Assembly (NCBI RefSeq): GCF_017676385.1
Contig: NZ_JAFFZN010000014.1
Coordinates: 123,141-187,140 of the forward strand
Reading direction: 5' to 3'
DNA length: 64,000 bases
Source of the DNA: Streptomyces spirodelae
GTDB taxonomy: Bacteria > Actinomycetota > Actinomycetes > Streptomycetales > Streptomycetaceae
How positions within the stretch are numbered: position 1 is the first letter of the stretch; every line of letters begins with the position of its first letter. The translations under genes and the position numbers were made by a program. The notes beneath the pieces were generated by a model. That model made no database searches, was not told the origin of the DNA, and saw nothing but the letters and a program-made list of their open reading frames with translations. Below are positions 31,750 to 40,756 of the stretch, one piece after another.

Positions 31750-34700
31750 ATGGCCAACACCCACCGCACCCGCACCGCCACCGGTTCCCGTACGGAGGAG
31801 GTCCCCGCCAAGACCACGCCCGCGGTGGCGGGGCCGCCCCGCGCGCGCCGAGTGATCGCGGCCGGAAAGCTGGCCAAGGCACTGGGCAAGGCGATCGAGG
31901 GCGAGGTCCGCTTCGACACCGCCGCCAAGGGGCTGTACGCCCACGACGCCTCCAACTTCCGCCAGGTGCCCATCGGTGTCGTGGTGCCCAGGACCCTCGA
32001 CGACGTGGTCGCCACCCACCGGATCTGCCACGAGTACGGCGCGCCCGTCCTGAACCGCGGCGGAGGCACCAGCCTGTCCGGTGAAACCGTCAACTACGCC
32101 GTGGTCATCGACCACTCCAAGTACCTCACCCGTATCGGCGAGGTGGATGCCGCGCAGCGGCTCGTCACCGTGGAGCCCGGGGTCATCAACGAGGAGCTCA
32201 ACCGGCACACCGGCGCCTGGAACCTGGTCTTCGGCCCCGACCCCTCGACCCACTCCCGCTGCGTCATCGGCGGGAACATCGGCAACAACTCCTGCGGCAT
32301 CCACTCCGTGCAGTCCCAGCTGTACGGGCCGGGACCGCGCACCTCCGACAATGTGGAAGCGCTGGAGATCGTCACCTACGCCGGCGACCGCTTCTGGGTG
32401 GGTGTCGACGAGGAGAAGGACCTGGAGTCGATCACCGCCGCCGGGGGGCCCAAGGGCGAGATCTACGCCAAGCTCCGGGACCTGCGCGACCGGTACGCCG
32501 ACGCCATCCGCGCCGGCTTCCCCTCGGTGGCCGAGATGCCCCGCCGGGTTTCCGGCTACAACCTGGACGAACTGCTGCCCGAGAACGGCTTCAACGTGGC
32601 CCGCGCCCTGGTCGGCACTGAGTCCACCTGCGCCACCGTCCTCCAGGCCCAGATGAAGCTCACCCCGGCGCTGCTGGAGCGGTCACTCGTGGTCGTCGAG
32701 TACGACCAGATCGCCGCGGCCGCCGTGGACGCCGACATCTGCACCCGCACCTTCCGCCCGATCGGCCTGGAAGCCCTGGACGAACAGCTCATCCAGGACC
32801 AGAAGCTCCAGCACATGAACCTCGCCTCCCTCCAACAGCTCCCCAGGCAGGGCGGCGCCGCCTGGCTACTCGTCGAGTTCGGCGCCGACACCAAACAGGA
32901 GGCGCGCGCACAGGCCGAACGGTTCGCCGCCTGGCTGACCAAGGAACGCGGCTACGCACCCGACCGGATCACCACCAGCGACGAGGACGAGGAGCAGGCG
33001 CAGAACCTGTGGAAGGTCCGCGAGAGCGGGCTGGGCGCCACCGCCTTCCCGCCCGACGGCGACCACTGGCCGGGCTGGGAGGACTCCGCCGTACCACCGG
33101 CCAGGCTCGGCGAATACGTCACGGCCCTGCGCTCCCTGCTCGACAAGCACGGACTGCGCGGCGCGATGTACGGGCACTTCGCACAGGGCTGCGTCCACTC
33201 CAGGATCAGCTTCGATCTGCTCTCCGCCGAGGGCGTGGCAGGCTACCGCGCCTTCATGGAGGAGGCCGCCGACCTCGTCACCTCCATGGGAGGCTCGCTA
33301 TCCGGCGAACACGGCGACGGGCAGCAGCGCGGCGAGCTGCTGGAGCGGCAGTACGGCAGCGAGCTGGTGCAGGCCATGCGCGAGTTCAAGCAGATCTGGG
33401 ACCCCGAGGCCAGGATGAACCCGGGCAAGGTCGTGGACGCCTACCGGCTGGACGAGGACCTGCGGCTGGGCTCCGGCTTCAACCCCCCGCGGCCCGACGT
33501 CAAGTTCGCCTACGCCGAGGACAACGGCGACTTCGCCCACGCCGGCCTGCGCTGCGTGGGCATCGGCGCCTGCCGTGTGCCGGACGCCTCCCAGGGCCAG
33601 ACCATGTGCCCCAGCTACCAGGTCACCCGCGAGGAGGAGCACACCACCCGCGGCCGGGCCCGGCTGCTGCACGAGATGCTGCGCGGCGAGACCGTCGAGG
33701 ACGGCTGGCAGTCCAAGGAGGTCTACGACGCGCTCGACCTGTGCCTGGCCTGCAAGGGCTGCACCAACGACTGCCCGGTCAACGTCGACATGCCCACCTA
33801 CAAGGCCGAGTTCCTGTACCACCACTTCAAATCGGCCCGCAGGTGGCGCCCGCGCCACGCCTACGCGTTCGGCTTCATCGACCAGGCGTCCCGCCTCGCC
33901 TCCCGGCTGCCGGAGGCCGCCAACCTGGTCACCCACGCCCCACTCCTGGGCCGGATCGCCAAGCTCGTCGCCGGTATCGACCGGCGCAGGCCGCTTCCGG
34001 CGTTCGCGCCGATGACACTCCAGCGGTGGTTTCGGCAGCGCGGCGGCACCGCCAACCCGGGCGGCCGCCCCGTCGTCCTCTTCCCCGACACCTTCAACAA
34101 CTACTTCGACACGGACGTCGGCGTCGCCTGCGTGGAGGCCATCGAGGCCGCCGGATGGCGGGTCGTCATGCCCGAGCAGCACGTGTGCTGCGGGCGGCCG
34201 CTCTACGACTACGGCTTCCTGGACGCCGCCGAACGCTATCTGCACTCCGTCCTGGACGCGCTCCGCCCGCACCTGCGTGCCGACACCCCCGTCGTCGGCA
34301 TGGAACCCAGCTGCCTGGCCGTCTTCAAGGACGAGTTGACCAAGCTGCTCCCACACGACAACGACGCCAGGCGGCTGGCCGCCAACGCCCACCACTTCGC
34401 CGAGTTCTTCGACACCTACGGCATCACACCGCCCCGGCTGGACGGCGCCGGGCCCGCACTGCTGTGGGTCCACTGCCACCAGCGCGCCACCGGCGGGACC
34501 GCAGCCGACCGCAAGCTGCTGGAGCAACTCGGCGTCCAGGCCGCGGACCTGGCAGGCGGCTGCTGCGGACTGGCCGGGTCCTGGGGGTTCGAACAGGGCA
34601 AGTACGGCATCTCCATGGACTGCGGTGAACAGGCGCTGCTGCCCGCAGTCCGCGACGCGGACCCTGGCACCACGGTGGTGGCCAACGGGTTCTCCTGCAA

Positions 34701-34908
34701 GACCCAGCTGGGCGCAGCGGGCCTGGACACCGATCCTGTGCACCTCGCCGAACTGGTCCGCCGCGCCTATCGAGCTGACGCGGAGCCGACCGCGAAACCC
34801 GCACCGTCCTGGTACCGGCGCGCCGCCCGCCTCGCGGCACCGGCCGCGGCGGCCGTCGGCGCGGCAGCACTCGTCGCGGGCGCCGGCCGAACGCGGCGGT
34901 TGCGGTGA
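31750..34908 (+). CDS. FAD/Fe-S D-2-hydroxyacid (D-lactate) dehydrogenase, GlcD-GlpC-type fusion
   Basis: A 1052-residue fused oxidase. Residues about 35-270 form a PCMH-type FAD domain (NRGGGTSLSGETVN), followed by the FAD-linked oxidase C-terminal domain (SLSGEHGDGQQRG, about 515-530). Then come two Fe-S motifs, CVGIGACRVPDASQGQTMCPSY and CLACKGCTNDCPVNVDM, and two CCG domains (HVCCGRPLYDYG; GGCCGLAGSWGF). A hydrophobic Ala/Val tail ends the protein and may touch the membrane. It should oxidise D-lactate or a related acid and pass electrons to quinone. ATG 31750 follows the enolase-family gene by 83 bases; probably one operon. Confidence 0.9.
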   Translation: MANTHRTRTATGSRTEEVPAKTTPAVAGPPRARRVIAAGKLAKALGKAIEGEVRFDTAAKGLYAHDASNFRQVPIGVVVPRTLDDVVATHRICHEYGAPVLNRGGGTSLSGETVNYAVVIDHSKYLTRIGEVDAAQRLVTVEPGVINEELNRHTGAWNLVFGPDPSTHSRCVIGGNIGNNSCGIHSVQSQLYGPGPRTSDNVEALEIVTYAGDRFWVGVDEEKDLESITAAGGPKGEIYAKLRDLRDRYADAIRAGFPSVAEMPRRVSGYNLDELLPENGFNVARALVGTESTCATVLQAQMKLTPALLERSLVVVEYDQIAAAAVDADICTRTFRPIGLEALDEQLIQDQKLQHMNLASLQQLPRQGGAAWLLVEFGADTKQEARAQAERFAAWLTKERGYAPDRITTSDEDEEQAQNLWKVRESGLGATAFPPDGDHWPGWEDSAVPPARLGEYVTALRSLLDKHGLRGAMYGHFAQGCVHSRISFDLLSAEGVAGYRAFMEEAADLVTSMGGSLSGEHGDGQQRGELLERQYGSELVQAMREFKQIWDPEARMNPGKVVDAYRLDEDLRLGSGFNPPRPDVKFAYAEDNGDFAHAGLRCVGIGACRVPDASQGQTMCPSYQVTREEEHTTRGRARLLHEMLRGETVEDGWQSKEVYDALDLCLACKGCTNDCPVNVDMPTYKAEFLYHHFKSARRWRPRHAYAFGFIDQASRLASRLPEAANLVTHAPLLGRIAKLVAGIDRRRPLPAFAPMTLQRWFRQRGGTANPGGRPVVLFPDTFNNYFDTDVGVACVEAIEAAGWRVVMPEQHVCCGRPLYDYGFLDAAERYLHSVLDALRPHLRADTPVVGMEPSCLAVFKDELTKLLPHDNDARRLAANAHHFAEFFDTYGITPPRLDGAGPALLWVHCHQRATGGTAADRKLLEQLGVQAADLAGGCCGLAGSWGFEQGKYGISMDCGEQALLPAVRDADPGTTVVANGFSCKTQLGAAGLDTDPVHLAELVRRAYRADAEPTAKPAPSWYRRAARLAAPAAAAVGAAALVAGAGRTRRLR

Positions 34909-34968
34909 ACCCTTTGCCGCCGGTCACGCATCGTCGTGGGTGCTCGCCGTCGCGGCGGAAACATCAAC

Positions 34969-34983
34969 GGGGGCTCCGCCCCC
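34969..34983. terminator. GC-rich hairpin after the dehydrogenase gene
   Basis: GGGGGC and GCCCCC flank a 3-base TCC loop, 60 bases past the FAD dehydrogenase stop. A related hairpin in inverted orientation is at 35070-35084, so the two sequences could also pair with each other into one long structure. Confidence 0.45.
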
Positions 34984-35069
34984 GCACCCCCGGCCCGGGG
35001 AGGGCCGGAAGCCCCGGCTCCTTACCCGAGGCGGGCGACGGCCGATGCCCCAGCCCTTACCGGGGCGGC

Positions 35070-35084
35070 GGGGGCGGAGCCCCC
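35070..35084. repeat. Second copy of the GC-rich hairpin, inverted
   Basis: GGGGGC-GGA-GCCCCC, the reverse complement of the hairpin at 34969-34983 with about 8 further matching bases beyond it. Both lie in the 280-base gap before ctaD. They may be REP-like elements or a terminator pair; no gene is seen in this gap. Confidence 0.4.
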
Positions 35085-35188
35085 GCATCCATGTCCGCCG
35101 CTACGGCGGCCAGCCACGACGAAACAGGGTTCGGCGGAAGACACGGCGGACCCAGCAACAACGTTCGGCCGACCCAAGCGGAGGCGCC

Positions 35189-36904
35189 ATGGTGCTGCGA
35201 TGGTTGACGACGACCGACCACAAGGTGATCGGCAACCTCTACCTCGTCACATCTTTCTGTTTCTTCCTCGCCGCCGGCGCCATGGCCCTGGTGATGCGGA
35301 CCGAGCTGGCACACCCCGGTATGCAGGTCGTCTCCAAGGGGGAGTACAACCAGCTGTTCACCGTGCACGGCACCATCATGATGCTGCTGTTCGCCACCCC
35401 GCTGTTCGCGGGGTTCGCCAACGCCATCATGCCGCTGCAGATCGGGGCGCCCGATGTGGCCTTTCCCCGGCTGAACGCCTTCACCTACTGGGTGTACCTC
35501 TTCGGCGGGCTGATGGTGGTCGGCGGCTTTCTGACCCCCAGCGGCGCAGCGGACTTCGGCTGGTTCGCGTACGCGCCGCTGAACGGGCCCGAGTACACCC
35601 CCGGTACGGGCGGTGACCTGTGGACCATGGGGCTGTCCGTGGCCGGGCTGAGCACCATCCTGGGCGCCGTCAACTTCATCACCACCATCATCTGTCTGCG
35701 CGCCCCGGGCATGACGATGTTCCGGATGCCGCTGTTCACCTGGAACGTGCTGTTCACATCGATCCTGGCGCTGTTCGCGTTCCCCGTGCTGTCGGCCGCG
35801 CTGCTGGCGCTGGAGGCTGACCGCAAGTTCGGCAGCCATATCTTCGACCCGTCCAACGGCGGCGCCATCCTGTGGCAGCACCTGTTCTGGTTCTTCGGGC
35901 ACCCGGAGGTCTACATCGTGGCACTGCCGTTCTTCGGCGTCGTCAGCGAGATCCTTCCGGTCTTCAGCAGAAAGCCGCTGTTCGGCTACCTCGGGCTGGT
36001 CGGTGCCACGGCGACCATCACCATGCTCTCCGCCGTCGTCTGGGCGCACCACATGTTCGCGACGGGCGCCGTACTGCTGCCGTTCTTCTCCCTGATGTCC
36101 TTCCTGATCGCCGTGCCCACCGGGGTGAAGTTCTTCAACTGGATCGGCACCATGTGGAAGGGCTCGCTGAGTTTCGAGACGCCGATGCTGTGGGCCATCG
36201 GCTTCCTGGTCACCTTCCTGCTCGGCGGCCTCAGCGGCGTGCTGATCGCCTCCCCGCCGCTGGACTTCCACACGACGGACAGCTATTTCATCGTCGCCCA
36301 TCTGCACTACGTGCTCTTCGGCACCGTTGTCTTCGCCATGTTCGGCGGCTTCTACTTCTGGTGGCCGAAGCTGACCGGGCGGATGCTGGGGGAACGCCTC
36401 GGCAAGGTGCACTTCTGGCTGACGCTGATCGGCTTCCAGGTCACGTTCCTGGTGCAGCACTGGCTCGGCGCCGAGGGCATGCCCCGCCGGTACGCCGACA
36501 ATCTGCCCGCGGACGGTTTCACGGCGCTCAACATGGTCTCCACGATCGGCGCGTTCACCCTGGGGGTCTCCACCCTGGTCTTCCTCTACAACGTGTGGTG
36601 GACGACCACGCACACCGAGAAGGTCACCGAGGACGACCCCTGGGGCTTCGGACGCTCCCTGGAGTGGGCGACCTCCTGCCCGCCGCCCCGCCACAACTTC
36701 ACGGCCCTGCCCACCATCCGCTCCGACTCCCCGGCCTTCTGGCTGCACCACCCCGAGGCCGAGGAGGAGGTGGCGATCGTGGCACCCGGCGCGCCCGAGA
36801 GCACCGGGGTGCGCCCCGGGCCTCCTGACTCGTCGGTGGACCTGGCGGCGCCGCCCACGAAGGACACCGACCCCCGGCATCCGTCCGACAAGGGGAGTGC
36901 CTGA
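35189..36904 (+). CDS. ctaD: Cytochrome c oxidase subunit I
   Basis: A 571-residue, 12-helix haem-copper oxidase subunit. All metal ligands are visible: the low-spin haem a His in FTVHGTIMMLL and HLHYVLFG, the haem a3 His also in HLHY, CuB His in FFGHPEVY (with cross-linked Tyr) and in VWAHHMF. The D-channel Asp is in QIGAPDVAFPRLN. ATG 35189 has GGAGG 5 bases upstream. The polar C-tail is Pro/Asp-rich. It is followed by ctaF without ctaC or ctaE, so this is a second, incomplete oxidase set that needs subunits encoded elsewhere. Confidence 0.95.
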   Translation: MVLRWLTTTDHKVIGNLYLVTSFCFFLAAGAMALVMRTELAHPGMQVVSKGEYNQLFTVHGTIMMLLFATPLFAGFANAIMPLQIGAPDVAFPRLNAFTYWVYLFGGLMVVGGFLTPSGAADFGWFAYAPLNGPEYTPGTGGDLWTMGLSVAGLSTILGAVNFITTIICLRAPGMTMFRMPLFTWNVLFTSILALFAFPVLSAALLALEADRKFGSHIFDPSNGGAILWQHLFWFFGHPEVYIVALPFFGVVSEILPVFSRKPLFGYLGLVGATATITMLSAVVWAHHMFATGAVLLPFFSLMSFLIAVPTGVKFFNWIGTMWKGSLSFETPMLWAIGFLVTFLLGGLSGVLIASPPLDFHTTDSYFIVAHLHYVLFGTVVFAMFGGFYFWWPKLTGRMLGERLGKVHFWLTLIGFQVTFLVQHWLGAEGMPRRYADNLPADGFTALNMVSTIGAFTLGVSTLVFLYNVWWTTTHTEKVTEDDPWGFGRSLEWATSCPPPRHNFTALPTIRSDSPAFWLHHPEAEEEVAIVAPGAPESTGVRPGPPDSSVDLAAPPTKDTDPRHPSDKGSA

Positions 36905-37293
36905 TGAAGCTCGAAGCCATGCTCTTCGCGGGCGTCTCGCTCTTCTTCGCCTGCGTCACCATTCCGTACGCGCTGTACGGCGACGACCCAGCCGGGACTG
37001 CCGCGGTACTGATCGCGTGTCTGATGGCCGCGCTGGTCTCGTTCTTCCTCACGGTGCAGTACAAGCGCCGGGGCACCCGGCCCGAGGACCGCCTGACGGG
37101 GGAGATCCACGAACGGGGCGGCCCGCTGGGCTTCTTCCCGGCAGGCAGCCCCTACCCGGTGCTGACCGCGCTGGGCGTTGCGGTGACCGGCACCGGCACC
37201 GTGTTCGGGCTGTGGCTGGCCCTGATCGGTGCAGGACTCACCGGCGCCGGAGTGTTCGGCTTCGTTTTCCAGTACGCGCGGACCGATCACTGA
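36904..37293 (+). CDS. ctaF: Cytochrome c oxidase subunit IV-like (actinobacterial CtaF)
   Basis: A 129-residue, four-helix membrane protein of the actinobacterial subunit IV type. It starts MKLEAMLFAGVSLFFA, has a polar basic loop (QYKRRGTRPEDR) and then two more helices with PLGFFPAGSPYP between. CtaF is a structural subunit of the bc1-aa3 supercomplex. The ATG overlaps the ctaD stop (TGATG), so it is translationally coupled. Its 3' end overlaps the convergent cytochrome b gene by 56 bases. Confidence 0.9.
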   Translation: MKLEAMLFAGVSLFFACVTIPYALYGDDPAGTAAVLIACLMAALVSFFLTVQYKRRGTRPEDRLTGEIHERGGPLGFFPAGSPYPVLTALGVAVTGTGTVFGLWLALIGAGLTGAGVFGFVFQYARTDH

Positions 37294-38935
37294 CCGTACG
37301 GCCTTCGCGCTGTTCGGCCCGCAGCCCCGAGACGGCGGTCTGTGCGCGCCGGCGGTGGTGGGGGACGGCGCGCCACTGCCGGGCCGGTGAGTCCTGGTAG
37401 TACCAGCGGCTGAGCGCGGCGCGCAGCCGGGCGGAGCGACCGGCCGACGGGTCCGTCTCGACCGGGTGGGGGAAGCGCTGGGCGGTCAGCCGGAACGTCT
37501 CCGCCTGCGGCAGCGGTTCGTGGTCGGCGCTGAAGGTGCCCTCCACGGACTGCCGCACATGGCTGGTCTCCTCGCCCTCGGTCACGCGCTGGGCGTCCCG
37601 GTTCTGCAGGGCCAGGCACAGCCGTTTCGTCAGCACGAACGCCAGCGGCGGGCCCACCACCAGTGCGACGCGGAACGCCCAGGTCAGTCTGTTCAGCGAG
37701 ATGTCGAAGGTGAACGCCAGGACGTCGTTGCCGCCCGCCAGCAGCAGCACGCCGTAGAAGGTGATCCCGGCGACGCCCAGCGCGGTGCGCACAGGCCGGT
37801 TCCGGGGCCGGTCGCACACGTGCGGCGTCTCCTCGCCGCCGGTGATCCACTGCTCGAACAACGGGTACGCGTACAGAACCAGGAACAGCAGCGCCGGCAG
37901 GATGACGGCCGGCACCAGCACGTTCCACATCAGCGTATGGCCGAACAGGGTCGTCTCGAACGGCGGCATCAGCCGCAGCGACCCCTCCAGGAAGCCGACG
38001 TACCAGTCCGGCTGGGCGGCCGTGGAGACCTGACTGGGGTTGTAGGGGCCGTAGTTCCAGACGGGGTTGATCTGCGCGACGGCGCCCAGAATCCCCAGCA
38101 CCCCCGCGACCATGAAGAACAGTCCGCTGGAGCGGGCGGCGAACTGGGGCATCAGCGCGTGGCCCACCACGTTCTTGTTGGTCCTGCCGGGGCCGCTCCA
38201 GTGCGTGTGCTGGAGGACGACCACCAGCAGGAGGTGGAGCACCACCAGCGCGAGCAGCAGCCCGGGGATGAGCAGGATGTGCAGCGGATAGAGCCGGTCG
38301 ATGATCTCGTGGCCCGGATACTGGCCGCCGAAGACGAACATCACGATGTACGTACCGACCACCGGGATCGAGAGCATGATGCCCTCCGCGATCCGCAGCC
38401 CGGTGCCCGAGAGCAGGTCGTCGGGGAGGGAGTACCCCGAGAAGCCCTCGGCGAGCGCCAGCACGAACAGCGTCAGCCCGACGATCCAGTTGATGTCCCG
38501 GGGCTTGCGGAAGGCGCCGGTGAAGAAGATCCGCAGCATGTGCACCCCGATGGCGCTCACAAAGACCAGCGCGGCCCAGTGGTGGACCTGACGGACCAGC
38601 AGGCCGCCCCGTACCTCGAAGCTGATCTTCAGCGTCGAGGCGTACGCCGCCGACATCGGCTGGCCGCGCAGCGGCCGGTAGGCGCCTTCATAGCGGATCT
38701 GCGTCATATCCGCATCGAAGAACAGGGTGAGGTACACCCCCGTCAGCAACAGCACCAGAAAGCTGTACAGAGCCAGTTCCCCGAGCAGGAAGGACCAGTG
38801 CTCGGGGAACACCTTACGGATGAGTGCCTTGCCGCCGACCGCCACGGGAAGTCTCCGGTCCGCGGCCTCGAAGCCGCGCTCGGCGGCCTTGCGCAGCGCG
38901 GCCCGCCGGGTGGCGCGGGCCCGTGAGTGTGTCAT
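37238..38935 (-). CDS. qcrB: Cytochrome b subunit of bc1 complex, stand-alone copy
   Basis: A 565-residue, eight-helix cytochrome b. Haem His pairs are in the RQVHHWAALVF/ GVHMLRIF region of helix B and LYPLHILLIPG/ VVLHLLLVV of helix D. The quinol-site motif is PDWY (AQPDWYVGFLEG), the actinobacterial form of PEWY. ATG 38935 has GGAGGG 7 bases upstream; an upstream ATG at 38980 has no good site. Genes for the Rieske (qcrA) and cytochrome c (qcrC) partners are absent, though a Rieske-type protein lies 760 bases away. The long C-terminal tail is polar and basic. Confidence 0.93.
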   Translation of the reverse strand: MTHSRARATRRAALRKAAERGFEAADRRLPVAVGGKALIRKVFPEHWSFLLGELALYSFLVLLLTGVYLTLFFDADMTQIRYEGAYRPLRGQPMSAAYASTLKISFEVRGGLLVRQVHHWAALVFVSAIGVHMLRIFFTGAFRKPRDINWIVGLTLFVLALAEGFSGYSLPDDLLSGTGLRIAEGIMLSIPVVGTYIVMFVFGGQYPGHEIIDRLYPLHILLIPGLLLALVVLHLLLVVVLQHTHWSGPGRTNKNVVGHALMPQFAARSSGLFFMVAGVLGILGAVAQINPVWNYGPYNPSQVSTAAQPDWYVGFLEGSLRLMPPFETTLFGHTLMWNVLVPAVILPALLFLVLYAYPLFEQWITGGEETPHVCDRPRNRPVRTALGVAGITFYGVLLLAGGNDVLAFTFDISLNRLTWAFRVALVVGPPLAFVLTKRLCLALQNRDAQRVTEGEETSHVRQSVEGTFSADHEPLPQAETFRLTAQRFPHPVETDPSAGRSARLRAALSRWYYQDSPARQWRAVPHHRRRAQTAVSGLRAEQREGRTVSDRSARTGKRSRTLRRR

Positions 38936-39114
38936 GCGGTCGCCCTCCTCGATGACCGCATACCGCAGTGCCCCGGTCATCCGCGGAACAAACTCACCGG
39001 GGCAGACGGCGGCCCCCCGGCCGCGCGCACCGACGCCATGACACCCGTGCGGGGGGCGGAGGGGGCTGAGGGCACGCCGAGCCGACGCGTAGGGCCGGTC
39101 CCGGGCCCTCCGGG

Positions 39115-39531
39115 TCAGTCGGCCGAGAGGGCTTCCACCAGCCGTCCCGTCTCCGGGTGGGGGAGTGAGCGGGCGACATCCGCGAGCGCGACCATCCCGA
39201 CGAGCTGGTCACCGTCGATCACCGGCAGGCGCCGCACCTGGTGCCGCGACATGGTCTCCAGCACCTCCTCGGCGCTGTCGTCGGCGCCGATGGTGACGGC
39301 CTCGGCCTGATTGAGGCTGCCCGCCGGGAAGCTCGCCGGGTCACGTCCCGGCCCCAGCACCTTGACCACCAGGTCGCGGTCGGTGACGACTCCCTTGAGC
39401 TTGTTGTCCTTCCCGCAGATGGGCAGAGCGCCCACCCCCAGCTCGGTCATCAGTTCCGCCGCGTCCGCCGCCGTCTGGTCCGTCTGCACACAGTCGGCGC
39501 CCGGGGACATGATGTCGCGTGCCGTAGTCAT
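39115..39531 (-). CDS. Tandem CBS-domain protein
   Basis: A 138-residue protein made only of two CBS domains (about residues 5-62 and 73-130), starting MTTARDIMSPGADCV. GALPICGKDNKLKGVVTDRDLV and VRRLPVIDGDQLVGMVALADVA are standard CBS blocks. Such proteins bind adenine nucleotides and act as energy or stress sensors; several in Streptomyces and Mycobacterium belong to dormancy or stress regulons. GAGGAG lies 6 bases before the ATG. It is divergent from the Rieske fusion gene, 166 bases apart. Confidence 0.92.
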   Translation of the reverse strand: MTTARDIMSPGADCVQTDQTAADAAELMTELGVGALPICGKDNKLKGVVTDRDLVVKVLGPGRDPASFPAGSLNQAEAVTIGADDSAEEVLETMSRHQVRRLPVIDGDQLVGMVALADVARSLPHPETGRLVEALSAD

Positions 39532-39697
39532 CTCGGCTCCTCTCTGCTCGGTGGACCTCAGCCGGGTCCCCTGGCGGCAGCTGCCGAAACGGGGACGGAA
39601 GGCGCGGAAGGGGACTGCGTCCGGCAGGGCTACGCCTGACGGAGTGGTGCGCCGCGCTGACCGTTTGTCGGCGGCCAGGTGTGGCAACCGGAGCGAT

Positions 39698-40633
39698 ATG
39701 TCCTCCGAAACGTCGTCCAAATCCGCCAAGGTGTCCCAGGCGTTCAAGGCGCCGGCCGCGCAGCCTTCCGCGGCCTCCTCGCTCCCCGCGTGGCTCGACA
39801 GGCTGGGCACCCTCCGCGCCCTCGACCCCGCGATCGGCCCCCTGCAGAGCGCCGTCCACAAGTCCCCGCTGAAGGGCATCCGGGACGCACTGCACGGCAC
39901 CTGGCTGGGGCATCCGCTGCACCCCGCACTGGTGCAGGTGCCCCTCGGGGCCTGGTACTCGGCGGGGCTGCTCGACCTGCTGCCCGGCACCCGCCGCGCC
40001 AGCCGGGTGCTGATCGGCACCGGCATCCTGGCCGCGCTCCCCGCGGCTGTCTCGGGCGCCACCGACTGGGCACAGCTGCACAAGCCGCAGCTGCGTACCG
40101 GGCTGGTACACGCGGCGGCCAATGTGGCGGCCCTGGGGCTGTACACCGCCTCGCTCGGGGCCCGGGTACGCGGCCGCGAGTGCCGTGGACGGATGCTCGG
40201 CTTCGGCGGTCTGGCCATGGCCGGCCTGGGCGGGCTGATCGGCGGTCACCTCGCCTACCGGCAGTCCGCGGGTCCCAACCAGTCCGAACCCGTGCCGTAC
40301 CTGGTCGGGCCCGGCTGGCACCCGGTGGGCAAGGCGGACAGCTTCCCCGTCGGGCAGGCCGCGAGCGCCTCGCTGGGCGAGGTGAAGTTGCTGGTCTTCC
40401 GGGAGCCCTCCGGCACCGTGCGGGTGCTCGCCGACCGGTGTGCCCACCAGTCGGGCCCGCTGTCCGAGGGCACGGTCTCCGACGGCTGTGTGACCTGCCC
40501 CTGGCACGGCAGCACCTTTCGGCTCTCGGACGGCTGGAACGTCAGCGGCCCGGCAACGGCACCCCAGCCCAGCTTCCGTACCCGGGTGACGGACGACGGA
40601 GTGCTGGAGGTGTGCCTCCCGGAGGCGAACTGA
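39698..40633 (+). CDS. DUF2231 membrane protein fused to a Rieske [2Fe-2S] domain
   Basis: A 311-residue fusion. Residues about 65-190 are a DUF2231 domain with four predicted helices (GTWLGHPLHPALVQVPLGAW, then HAAANVAALGLY). Residues about 215-308 form a Rieske domain with CAHQSGPL and CPWHGSTF, giving the Cys-His pairs that bind a [2Fe-2S] cluster. It should be a membrane-anchored one-electron carrier. ATG 39698 has GGAG 6 bases upstream. Lying beside a stand-alone cytochrome b, it could be the missing Rieske subunit, though the domain order is not that of QcrA. Confidence 0.9.
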   Translation: MSSETSSKSAKVSQAFKAPAAQPSAASSLPAWLDRLGTLRALDPAIGPLQSAVHKSPLKGIRDALHGTWLGHPLHPALVQVPLGAWYSAGLLDLLPGTRRASRVLIGTGILAALPAAVSGATDWAQLHKPQLRTGLVHAAANVAALGLYTASLGARVRGRECRGRMLGFGGLAMAGLGGLIGGHLAYRQSAGPNQSEPVPYLVGPGWHPVGKADSFPVGQAASASLGEVKLLVFREPSGTVRVLADRCAHQSGPLSEGTVSDGCVTCPWHGSTFRLSDGWNVSGPATAPQPSFRTRVTDDGVLEVCLPEAN

Positions 40634-40692
40634 GCGGGTATCACCTTCCCGGCCTGCCCCTGTGGCATCTGCGGTTACTTCCCAGATCTCCC

Positions 40693-40718
40693 GTTTCGGG
40701 GAGAGGTGGTCCGGTTAC
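40693..40718 (+). promoter_or_regulatory. Possible sigma-B-type promoter for the catalase gene
   Basis: GTTTC at 40693-40697 and GGTTAC at 40713-40718 are 15 bases apart. This resembles the stress sigma-B/F promoter form (GTTT, then GGGTA[C/T]) with one mismatch in the -10 box. It lies about 40 bases before the catalase start, and stress-type catalases in Streptomyces often belong to the SigB regulon. Confidence 0.35.
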
Positions 40719-40756
40719 CCCTGCGGTGGTCCGTCTCTCTCGCTCTTGGAGGTTCC

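Noticed and set aside
34969..35084. Paired GC hairpins considered as insertion-sequence inverted ends
   Set aside because: Only about 100 bases apart with no transposase frame or target-site duplication between or around them.
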